Part shown: piece by piece, positions 21,959 through 28,703 of the stretch
Numbering within the stretch: position 1 is the stretch's first letter
How the letters are laid out: every line of letters starts with the position of its first letter
Source of the DNA: a virus
Direction: 5' to 3' (one strand)
DNA length: 33,837 bases
Virus record (IMG/VR): IMGVR_UViG_3300010158_000198
Coordinates: 1-33,837 of that record
Program-made: the position numbers and the translations under genes
Notes under the pieces: model-generated
The model's input: only the letters and a program-made list of their open reading frames with translations
The model's database searches: none
Told to the model about the DNA's origin: nothing

Positions 21959-24036
21959 GCTGGCATAAATTTGTTTGGATTAATTTTTTTACCTTGTTTT
22001 TTAGTACCAGTACGAGCCTTCCGTACATTATCCATCATAGAATAAAGTTTCTTAGCACCGGCATCGCTAGACCCATTACCTAAATGACTAACTACATCTG
22101 CAGGTATTACAAACTCAGAATCCGCTAAACGGGCTGGCTGTTTATGTCCTATTGTAGCTGGGATATCATCACTCATGCCATCGCCGGGACCCTTAAGCAT
22201 ACGTCCACCGTCTGAGTAACCACCTAAATCCCCACGCATAATACCGCCTTTTGCCATCTGAACGTCTGGGCTTTTTAAACTATTTAAAGCGTAGTTAGCA
22301 TTATAGTCTCCAGCAGTTGCCGCATTAGTAACGCTAGTTAAACCTTCAGGACTAGTTTTAGCCAAAGTTATGTACTGATTAATAGCGTTTACATTATGAG
22401 CGCTACCAGTTTTAGCCGTAGGAGCAGTTCTAACAGTTGGCGCAGTTCTAGCCGTAGGGGCTGCTTTAGTTACCCCACCTACAGCATACCCTTCTAGTTT
22501 AGCGCCTACTGGGTACTGTTGTTGTTGCTCTGCTTGCATAGGCTCTCCAAGCATTCCTTGGTTTTGGAGTTGGTAGTCTTGCGCCGAAGCTTGTATTGGT
22601 GGAGGAAACCGCATCTGTGGCATACATCCGACTGGTTGTTGCATTGGTTGTTGTGCAACTTGTACTTGCGGGAATTGTTGTTGCCCAATTTGGAATCCGG
22701 GTGGGCGTTCTGGCATAGGTCCAATTAACGCTTGATTACGTTCTAGTGGATGTCCAGCTGGAAATGGTTGTGGTTGTTGAGTTGTGTTTCCGCCAGTAGT
22801 ATTAAATCGGTCTGGCATACCGCCACCATAACCACCCTGTTGCCCACCGCCACTACCAGCAGCACTATAGCCGTTGTCATTACCTTGCCCAGATATATCG
22901 GCTGTGCCATGCAATTCAATAGGTACGCCACCGCCAGCAAAACTAGCAATACCGCCTTTAGCCATATTACGTTGAGCAATGTTCCCATTTGTTGGGTCTG
23001 TAGCCATAGAATACTGTGAAGTTCCCATCATGGACTGTGCAGGATTAGCAAAGTTTATATTAGGAGCTGGACCCCCTAAAGCCATATCATATGGCGCTGC
23101 ATTAGTAATTCCCCCCGCCGCATATCCTACAAGTCTTTTAGCTTCTGAACCGCTAGACTGCGATGTTTCATGGTAAGGACTAACCGCTGGTTGATATGTA
23201 TTTCTATCAAACGAATAACGTAACCCTTCTGGTACTGGGTTTGGAGTTGCTTTACCTAATAATTCTTCAATTAAAGATACACTACCACCTTCTTCGTACC
23301 CAATAAGTCTTTTAGCTTCTGGACTATTAGGGTAATTAGGTTGTGGAGTTCCATAATAAGGAGCATTTGCTGGCTGATATGTGTTTCTATTAAACGAGTA
23401 ACGTAGTGCCTCTGGTACCTCTTGAGCAGCTTGAGGATTAATAGTATTTTGTTTACCTAAATTTTTAGCAAGATATGAAGCGCCTAAACCTAAACCAGCT
23501 TGTTTTGCACTCGGTAAATAATCCAAAAGCGATTTAGTTGCGCCCAATTGATTTAGTCCAGTACCTGTTAGTCCAGTTCCGGGCCCTGCAACGTAACCTG
23601 AACCTACGCCAACTCCTGCCTCACCAGTACCTAAAGCACCAATAGCCGAGGGGGCAACATAATTTGAGCCTAAAGTACCGGCAGCAGCAGTTTCAGTTGC
23701 GCCTAACCCAGCGCCTGTTAACCCAGTTCCAGTTCCCGTAACATAACCTGAACCTAGAGTACCAACAGGAGCGCTAACAGCAGCGGGAGCAACCACTCCG
23801 GGAGCAGCGCCAGCAGCAACTTCAGGGGCAAAAGCCATACCAAGACCTGCGCCGCCAGCACCTAAAGCAGCGCCACCTAACATACCTTGACCAATGTTCC
23901 CACCAGTTAAACCTGAGTATATTCCACCAGCGCCAGCGCCTATAGCAGCTCCGCCTATCATAGTGGCTGCAGTAGCCCCAAGAGCGTCAGCTCCAATATA
24001 TGTACCGACTGCCAAAGCTACGTCAACAAAAGCCAT
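21955..24036 (-). CDS. Glycine-rich putative internal virion/ejection protein, 693 aa
   Basis: The start at 24036 (MAFVDVALAVGTYIG) is preferred to an in-frame ATG at 24075, because GAGGAGA lies just upstream and the previous gene stops at 24038. Residues 1-90 are hydrophobic and Gly/Ala-rich with GxxxG-like spacing, as in membrane-inserting proteins. Two duplicated blocks follow: GSGYV-x-G-x-GTGLTG (twice) and LRYSF(N/D)RNTYQPA...EAKRL(I/V)GY-x-x-GG (twice), then Gln/Pro-rich stretches and MAKGGIASFAGGG and MAKGGIMRGDLGGYSDGG motifs. The C-terminal 80 residues, with DGMSDDIPATIGHKQPARL, FVIPADVVSHLGNGSSDAGA and a basic tail, form a domain I recall as very common in aquatic phage virion proteins. 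Probably part of the DNA-ejection apparatus; the exact role is unknown. Confidence 0.75.
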   Translation of the reverse strand: MAFVDVALAVGTYIGADALGATAATMIGGAAIGAGAGGIYSGLTGGNIGQGMLGGAALGAGGAGLGMAFAPEVAAGAAPGVVAPAAVSAPVGTLGSGYVTGTGTGLTGAGLGATETAAAGTLGSNYVAPSAIGALGTGEAGVGVGSGYVAGPGTGLTGTGLNQLGATKSLLDYLPSAKQAGLGLGASYLAKNLGKQNTINPQAAQEVPEALRYSFNRNTYQPANAPYYGTPQPNYPNSPEAKRLIGYEEGGSVSLIEELLGKATPNPVPEGLRYSFDRNTYQPAVSPYHETSQSSGSEAKRLVGYAAGGITNAAPYDMALGGPAPNINFANPAQSMMGTSQYSMATDPTNGNIAQRNMAKGGIASFAGGGVPIELHGTADISGQGNDNGYSAAGSGGGQQGGYGGGMPDRFNTTGGNTTQQPQPFPAGHPLERNQALIGPMPERPPGFQIGQQQFPQVQVAQQPMQQPVGCMPQMRFPPPIQASAQDYQLQNQGMLGEPMQAEQQQQYPVGAKLEGYAVGGVTKAAPTARTAPTVRTAPTAKTGSAHNVNAINQYITLAKTSPEGLTSVTNAATAGDYNANYALNSLKSPDVQMAKGGIMRGDLGGYSDGGRMLKGPGDGMSDDIPATIGHKQPARLADSEFVIPADVVSHLGNGSSDAGAKKLYSMMDNVRKARTGTKKQGKKINPNKFMPA
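23121..23417. repeat. Two copies of a ~118-base block in the glycine-rich virion gene
   Basis: Blocks at about 23121-23238 and 23301-23417 encode LRYSF-x-RNTYQPA ... EAKRL-x-GY-x-x-GG. The boundaries are approximate. A further duplicated pair, coding GSGYV-x-G-x-GTGLTG, lies at about 23558-23605 and 23706-23756. Confidence 0.78.
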
Positions 24037-24037
24037 A

Positions 24038-24442
24038 TTATTTCTCCTCTTCCAGCAATGGCTGGGTGTTTTCAACGCACATATTTTCTAACTTTTCTAT
24101 ATCGGTTTCTTCAGTTGCGTAAATGTTTTGAAATACAACCGTTTCTATAATATAAGCTATCTTTCTGCCCTTACTTCCCATAAATGTCATTGGCGCTACT
24201 AGTTCAATTCTTTCACCATCTTCTTTGACTATAATCATACGCCCTTGCAACATAACGCACATATGGTCTAATTTATGGGGCTTACCAATAATAATTGCCC
24301 CAGCAGGCATTATTACTTCTTTAATATATAAACTTGGTCCAAAGTAATGATTTTCTTTACACTTAACCTGTGGAGCCGCCCTAAACTTACCCATTAAAGC
24401 TTCTACTTTTTGAGTCGTAGTTTGTTGTATTGATTGGTTCAT
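24038..24442 (-). CDS. Cupin-fold protein, 134 aa
   Basis: The central part reads as a small single-domain cupin: YIKEVIMPAGAIIIGKPHKLDHMCVMLQGRMIIV and then VAPMTFMGSKGRKIAYIIETVVFQNIYAT. The first motif has His residues at the usual place (GKPHKLDH) and a G at the strand turn, and the second motif is VAPMTF...G. Metal binding is possible but the canonical H-x-H-x-E pattern is incomplete. Cupins of this kind occur among virion genes of aquatic phages, where they may be structural or act on sugars; neither is shown. It is overlapped by the upstream gene (ATGA) and ends two bases before the 693-residue gene. Confidence 0.7.
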   Translation of the reverse strand: MNQSIQQTTTQKVEALMGKFRAAPQVKCKENHYFGPSLYIKEVIMPAGAIIIGKPHKLDHMCVMLQGRMIIVKEDGERIELVAPMTFMGSKGRKIAYIIETVVFQNIYATEETDIEKLENMCVENTQPLLEEEK

Positions 24443-24936
24443 AGATAACCCATTAGTTTATATTTAGGGTTATCGGGTTGTTGTAGGCGCACTCCAGCTT
24501 CTTGAAGGGCTTTAATTATATGGGGGTCTGCTACGCTATCATAAATTACTTTACCGCCAGCCTGTTTTAATTTATCTATCCAAAACTTAACTAAATGTTT
24601 AAATGTAGCTTCATCATCTAAAGTAAAAAAATGTACTTGCGCTATTGTGGGACTAAGCTTTTTAATAGCAAGAATAGTTTTAGATTGGCAATACATTCTT
24701 AATCCCTGCTTTAATTCTTGGGCTACTCCAGCCATGCCGTCTTTAATTGGCATACCTCTTAATTGAAAATCGTGCATTAATATACGAGCTTCAGGAGTTA
24801 TTTTATTTTCTGGAGTTCCCCTAGCCCCAGCAATGCCCGTACTCATAGGAGGAACTTCACCGCCCCTTGCAACAATATGTGCAATATCTAGGCTCTTCCC
24901 TAAAAGCTCGTCATTACCTCCTAGAATTCCAGCCAT
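24439..24936 (-). CDS. Hypothetical virion-module protein, 165 aa
   Basis: ATG 24936 follows AGGGACAGTAT. Residues 1-60 look disordered and Gly-rich (ARGGEVPPMSTGIAGARGTPENK); residues 75-165 look like an alpha/beta fold with VHFFTLDDEATFKHLVKFWIDKLKQAG, IYDSVADPHIIKALQEAGV and KYKLMGYL. The strand-helix-strand end resembles the C-terminal half of GNAT proteins, but no acetyl-CoA loop is visible. It is coupled by ATGA to the cupin gene. Function unknown; it belongs to the virion block. Confidence 0.65.
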   Translation of the reverse strand: MAGILGGNDELLGKSLDIAHIVARGGEVPPMSTGIAGARGTPENKITPEARILMHDFQLRGMPIKDGMAGVAQELKQGLRMYCQSKTILAIKKLSPTIAQVHFFTLDDEATFKHLVKFWIDKLKQAGGKVIYDSVADPHIIKALQEAGVRLQQPDNPKYKLMGYL

Positions 24937-24974
24937 ATACTGTCCCTATACATAATTATGTTGATTTTATCATA

Positions 24975-25268
24975 TTAAACCGTTGTTCCAGCAGAATCTT
25001 TCCATACGGTTCCGTTCCAATAAATTGGTTTTACAAGCGTTGTGTCATAGTAAAACTGTCCTACAGAAAGATACTCAGTCGGTCTACCTGCTGTTGTTCC
25101 AGAATTAGGCGTAGCCGTAGATAAAGAGAAGTTATCTACCTGAGTAAAGTAAAGTCGTAGTACATTCAATAACTGATTGATATAGTCTTGAGCGTAATTG
25201 ACCGGACCAATAGGCAGGTTTGGTGCTTTAGGAGGAAGCGGACGTATGGTTTTATTAGGAGTAACCAT
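24975..25268 (-). CDS. Small virion-associated protein, 97 aa
   Basis: The N-terminus is Pro-rich (TIRPLPPKAPNLPIGP), then comes a helix YAQDYINQLLNVLRLYFTQVDNF, then a beta-like tail ending GQFYYDTTLVKPIYWNGTVWKD, a pattern seen at the ends of phage tail or fibre proteins. Its start overlaps the tail-tube-like gene's stop by one base. A 38-base AT-rich gap follows before the next gene, with no convincing promoter or terminator. Probably a small tail component; not certain. Confidence 0.65.
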   Translation of the reverse strand: MVTPNKTIRPLPPKAPNLPIGPVNYAQDYINQLLNVLRLYFTQVDNFSLSTATPNSGTTAGRPTEYLSVGQFYYDTTLVKPIYWNGTVWKDSAGTTV

Positions 25269-27364
25269 TACCTTCTGCCGTCAGGTCTAATATCAATACG
25301 AGGTGCGCCTAGTTGCCAAGCTACTCCAACGGTGTTTGATTCAATTCTAAACGCCATCTGTCTACCACGAATCCTTGTGTAAACCTGTCCTGTAAACTCT
25401 TGAACATTATAGAAGTTTTGCGTGTTACTGTAGACATTAGAACTTTGTACTACAGGATTATCAGCTTGACCATAAGCCGTACCAGAGTTTTGGCGAGGTA
25501 ATACAGTCATTGTTACAGACGGAGCGTTAGCATTAGAACCATTAAAATTAACGTCAGGCAAAATCCGCCATACAAAACCAAAGTTGTGACCATCTCCAAT
25601 ATCAAAGTCAGAAGATTGTACATAGGCATCTATTGGTAAAGTTGCAGTTGTTGAGTTGTCATTTACGCCATTTTCATGGTAAAGAAGTCTACTGTTATAG
25701 TCAGCTGCTAAAGGATAAGGCTGTAAACTAGAATCTAACCAAGCAGTTCTACCCATAGAGCCATAGTACCAAACTTGGTCTAAGTAATTAAAAATGACAT
25801 ACTTATCTATAATTGTGTTTCCCGCAGTATCGTTACTTACATAGAACCACCAAACCTCATTATAGCCCTCGTTAGAACCAGCAAATATCTGATAGTTTTG
25901 GTCTAAGTTAATATCTTGAAAAATGTACTGTCGAATAGTACAAGGCAATGTTTCTACCCGACCAGAATACATGTAAAACTTATCACGCCCCATCCAGTAG
26001 GTTACGTTATTAACTGTAATCATGGCGTTAGGAGACATAATAGACAAGTTGTCCATTAAAATTTGGAATCCCCAAACATATGGTGCGCCTAGATATTGCA
26101 TGGAATATAATGCGGTATCTGTCCAAATAAGAATTTCTTGACGGGTTGTTCTAGCGCCAATAATCTCTGAGCCATTAGATAACGCAAACTCACCTGACTG
26201 ATTAGTTACAGATGGTACCCACTCATATTCATCGGCTTGGTCAGACCAGCGTACAAGTAACGGATTAAATGTTGAATTAGGACTTCCAGAAATATAGGGG
26301 TTTGACCCCATGCAAATAACAAACTGTTGAATAGGCGCAGTTATAACCTGTAAAACATTGTTAGGAACATAAGCGCCATCTTTTCCAGCCGCAGTAGCAA
26401 GAGTATCTAAAGGTTGTGCCCGTGTAGCTACCCCACTGGAAGCAAGCCAATAATAAACAGCGCCAGCACGGGGAGCAATAAATAAGTTTTGTCCGTAGTT
26501 ATCGTTAGACCAAAGACGTAATTGAGTGCGTAGTATTGATGTATACCCAGAGCCCCATGCGCCTCGACTCCAAGGACCTGTACCCCAACCTGTACCAAAC
26601 ACAGCTACGTTTGTACCTACAGGAATTTGATAAGCAACAACAATAGTACCGCCAGTAGCACTTACTAAAGAAGTAGCAAAGGTAGCCGCAGTGATTGTAT
26701 AAGTAGAGGCAGACGGAACTTCAGTAACTACATACTCACCTGATAACGTAATACCACCAAAAGGTGTTCCACCTGTAATAGTTAAATAATCTCCAGCAAA
26801 CGGGTTATAACTTACATCCGTTATGGTTACGGTATACCCACCTACGTTAGCAGCTGTGTTATGAACGGCAGCAGTTGTGCTGTTTAAACCACGAATTAAT
26901 CCAGTTAAGGTATTAGAAGCTTTGCTTGTGTAAGAAATATCTTCAGAGTCAATCCGTATAATGCCACCTGTTAACGGAAAACTTGCCGCAGAAGTAAGAG
27001 TTAAAGTTGTAGCAGTTGCTGTAATACCACCATTAAGCGTAGAGAAAGCAGTGGAACATTTATTAACTAAAGTGCTTGTTGTAATGATGGGCGTTACATC
27101 GTAGTAATCAGCGCCCTTTTCAATATAATATTTAAGGTTAGTGCCAATGCCTAAGAAGTTATTACCTGACAGGTCAACCCATCCCCACAAAGCACGAGCT
27201 ACACCTATATATTGGTTAGGCGATTGTTGTGCCCAGCCACCTATTTTTTCAGGATTACCAGAACGAAAGCGCACTTTATCGCAGTCATACCAGCCACCCT
27301 CGTTAGAGTAGTTAGTACCCTCTCGATTAATTCCGGGTTTAAACTGTAGTTTCTGTAATGGCAT
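25268..27364 (-). CDS. Tail tube/nozzle or stabilisation protein (P22 gp10-like), 698 aa
   Basis: The N-terminus MPLQKLQFKPGINREGTNYS and the following WYDCDKVRFRSGNPEKIGGW are a signature I recall from large podovirus tail proteins related to P22 gp10 and to the T7 gp12 class, which form the tail hub or nozzle below the portal. The rest is beta-rich with many aromatic residues (VRWSDQADEYEWVPS, WYYGSMGRTAWLDSS) and includes an inserted Thr/Ala-rich domain at about residues 110-230. The end, with GRQMAFRIES and LGAPRIDIRPDGRR, is also typical. It lies after the lysis cassette and before the putative ejection proteins. Exact tail position is inferred. Confidence 0.8.
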   Translation of the reverse strand: MPLQKLQFKPGINREGTNYSNEGGWYDCDKVRFRSGNPEKIGGWAQQSPNQYIGVARALWGWVDLSGNNFLGIGTNLKYYIEKGADYYDVTPIITTSTLVNKCSTAFSTLNGGITATATTLTLTSAASFPLTGGIIRIDSEDISYTSKASNTLTGLIRGLNSTTAAVHNTAANVGGYTVTITDVSYNPFAGDYLTITGGTPFGGITLSGEYVVTEVPSASTYTITAATFATSLVSATGGTIVVAYQIPVGTNVAVFGTGWGTGPWSRGAWGSGYTSILRTQLRLWSNDNYGQNLFIAPRAGAVYYWLASSGVATRAQPLDTLATAAGKDGAYVPNNVLQVITAPIQQFVICMGSNPYISGSPNSTFNPLLVRWSDQADEYEWVPSVTNQSGEFALSNGSEIIGARTTRQEILIWTDTALYSMQYLGAPYVWGFQILMDNLSIMSPNAMITVNNVTYWMGRDKFYMYSGRVETLPCTIRQYIFQDINLDQNYQIFAGSNEGYNEVWWFYVSNDTAGNTIIDKYVIFNYLDQVWYYGSMGRTAWLDSSLQPYPLAADYNSRLLYHENGVNDNSTTATLPIDAYVQSSDFDIGDGHNFGFVWRILPDVNFNGSNANAPSVTMTVLPRQNSGTAYGQADNPVVQSSNVYSNTQNFYNVQEFTGQVYTRIRGRQMAFRIESNTVGVAWQLGAPRIDIRPDGRR

Positions 27365-27365
27365 A

Positions 27366-27902
27366 TCAACCTATCATAGTCGAGGCAGATGTTTGTACAT
27401 CGGCTACCCGCTTGAGCCAGCCTTTGCCATAGGTTGGGAAGGTTGGTAGTGATTTATAAAACGCTTCTTTACTGTGGCTAAACTTTTCAAGCAGGTCTTT
27501 ACCTTCAGCGTCTTGGATTGCTTTTAATGTTGCCGGACCAATTGAGCCATCAGCAGTTACACCTAGCGCTTTTTGTATCATCTTACGAGCAGCGGCTGGT
27601 CCAGCATTAATAGCAAAGTCGAAAACAGCGTAGTCCACCCCAGCAGGTAAATCATCACCCCTAACTGCATCCCAATAATCTCTTTTATATAACGGTTTAA
27701 CATCTTCTTTCTTTAGCGCCTTCATATCGTCTTGAGTTACTTCATGTCCTATGTACTTCTCCCAGTTGGCTTGAGTACAGCCCCACATTGTAGAACCTTT
27801 GCGCCCGTCTGGTAACTTATTGCCGGGGTCACGCTCATCATTAGTAAAACCGCCCTCATGGGCTATGACCATATTAAACGACTTATCCCAGTTTGAAATC
27901 AT
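27366..27902 (-). CDS. Endolysin: GH108-type lysozyme with PG-binding domain
   Basis: 178 residues. The N-terminal IAHEGGFTNDERDPGN motif marks glycoside hydrolase family 108 (N-acetylmuramidase); Glu16 is the expected catalytic acid. The C-terminal half, with WDAVRGDDLPAGVDYAVFDFAINAGPAAARKMIQKALGVTADGSIGPATL, matches the PG_binding_3 domain usual for this family. There is no signal peptide, so release by the holin encoded just upstream is expected. It starts in an ATGA overlap with the holin stop. It would cut the glycan backbone of peptidoglycan at the end of infection. Confidence 0.93.
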   Translation of the reverse strand: MISNWDKSFNMVIAHEGGFTNDERDPGNKLPDGRKGSTMWGCTQANWEKYIGHEVTQDDMKALKKEDVKPLYKRDYWDAVRGDDLPAGVDYAVFDFAINAGPAAARKMIQKALGVTADGSIGPATLKAIQDAEGKDLLEKFSHSKEAFYKSLPTFPTYGKGWLKRVADVQTSASTMIG

Positions 27903-28297
27903 TTTTTACCCTTCATATCCATGATTTTTTCAAGTGTCCTGCCGCCAAAGTAAAAACTCATAATTAACATACCCCACTGCCCAAGCAACTCTACATAGTT
28001 GTTATTTACCTCAACATCCCATGCGCTCATCATAGCAAAGGTGGTATAGGTCATTAAGATAAATACAAGCGTCATTGGACGAATATTTTTAGATAGCCAA
28101 GAGTCCGACATCATGTCAGCTTGTAAGCGTTTGGTCAGTTCTTGTTGCTCGCTTACATCTGCTTGTAATTGAGCCAACTCGCCATTTTGGGCTAGGGTTG
28201 CTAACTCCAACTGTGCCTTAGCCTTAGCCTCTGGGTCAGGGATTAGTTTATCAATTAACTTACCACCGATGTTTAGTATTGCATCAAGTCCTAACAT
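27899..28297 (-). CDS. Holin-like protein (GTA holin 3TM type), 132 aa
   Basis: An amphipathic N-terminal segment (LDAILNIGGKLIDKLIPDPEAKAKAQLELA) with the IPDPE-KA motif, a coiled-coil region rich in Gln/Leu, then hydrophobic segments at about residues 71-92 (MTLVFILMTYTTFAMM) and 100-120 (YVELLGQWGMLIMSFYFGG). This is the layout of the Holin_3TM family found beside phage and gene-transfer-agent lysozymes. It overlaps the endolysin by ATGA and follows the 87-residue membrane protein with a one-base overlap. Likely forms the inner-membrane lesion that releases the endolysin. Confidence 0.82.
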   Translation of the reverse strand: MLGLDAILNIGGKLIDKLIPDPEAKAKAQLELATLAQNGELAQLQADVSEQQELTKRLQADMMSDSWLSKNIRPMTLVFILMTYTTFAMMSAWDVEVNNNYVELLGQWGMLIMSFYFGGRTLEKIMDMKGKK

Positions 28298-28560
28298 TAT
28301 TTCCTCTTTTCTCGTTCTTCAAGTAATTGCACCTTGACTTGCAGTTGATGGATGTCTTTATAAACTTCTTCTTTAAGTCTATGCCTTGCCTCGGCAGACA
28401 AAGGTGAGTCAGTTGGCACATTTTCTTTAGTAATTAGCGCTGGCATCTGCCCTTCAATCTTAGTTAGCCGTGTAGAGAAGTCCGACACTTGTCCAAGAAG
28501 CCACGCAAGACACGCTACAACAATTGGCAGTACCGCTTTTAGAACGTCTTGTATATTCAT
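28297..28560 (-). CDS. Small membrane/coiled-coil protein, possible i-spanin-like lysis protein, 87 aa
   Basis: A hydrophobic segment at residues about 8-24 (AVLPIVVACLAWLLGQV) is followed by a periplasm-sized coiled-coil C-terminus (AEARHRLKEEVYKDIHQLQVKVQLLEEREKRK), the layout of an inner-membrane spanin. No lipobox outer-membrane partner is evident in or around it, so it could also be a holin accessory protein. It lies within the lysis cassette between a 48-residue membrane protein and the holin, overlapping each by one or a few bases. Confidence 0.65.
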   Translation of the reverse strand: MNIQDVLKAVLPIVVACLAWLLGQVSDFSTRLTKIEGQMPALITKENVPTDSPLSAEARHRLKEEVYKDIHQLQVKVQLLEEREKRK

Positions 28561-28703
28561 TTTTTATTTACCAAGTCAAATAAAGCTTTTACTTTTTCTT
28601 CAAGGACAGCAATCTGATTGTGCATCTTTGCCAATACAATAACCAGCGTAACAAACGCTATTAACAGGCTAGACATTTTTGATATGGTGTCTAGTAAATC
28701 CAT
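28557..28703 (-). CDS. 48-aa single-pass membrane protein of the lysis cassette
   Basis: ATG at 28703-28701 begins directly after the stop of the fibre gene and the TGA at 28559-28557 overlaps the next start as ATGA. The peptide has a hydrophobic segment (SLLIAFVTLVIVLAKM, about residues 12-27) followed by a short coiled coil (QIAVLEEKVKALFDLV). Its form resembles its 87-residue neighbour, so the two may interact or act as small holin/antiholin or spanin-like proteins. The tight coupling supports it being real despite its size. Confidence 0.68.
   Translation of the reverse strand: MDLLDTISKMSSLLIAFVTLVIVLAKMHNQIAVLEEKVKALFDLVNKK

Noticed and set aside
22506-22988. Overlapping Gln/Asn- and Leu/Trp-rich frames on both strands
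   Set aside because: They are products of low-complexity CAA/TTG sequence in the 693-residue gene and show no start signals.
24937-24974. Minus-strand promoter in the 38-base gap of the late block
   Set aside because: The gap is AT-rich, but no -35/-10 pair with normal spacing is convincing.
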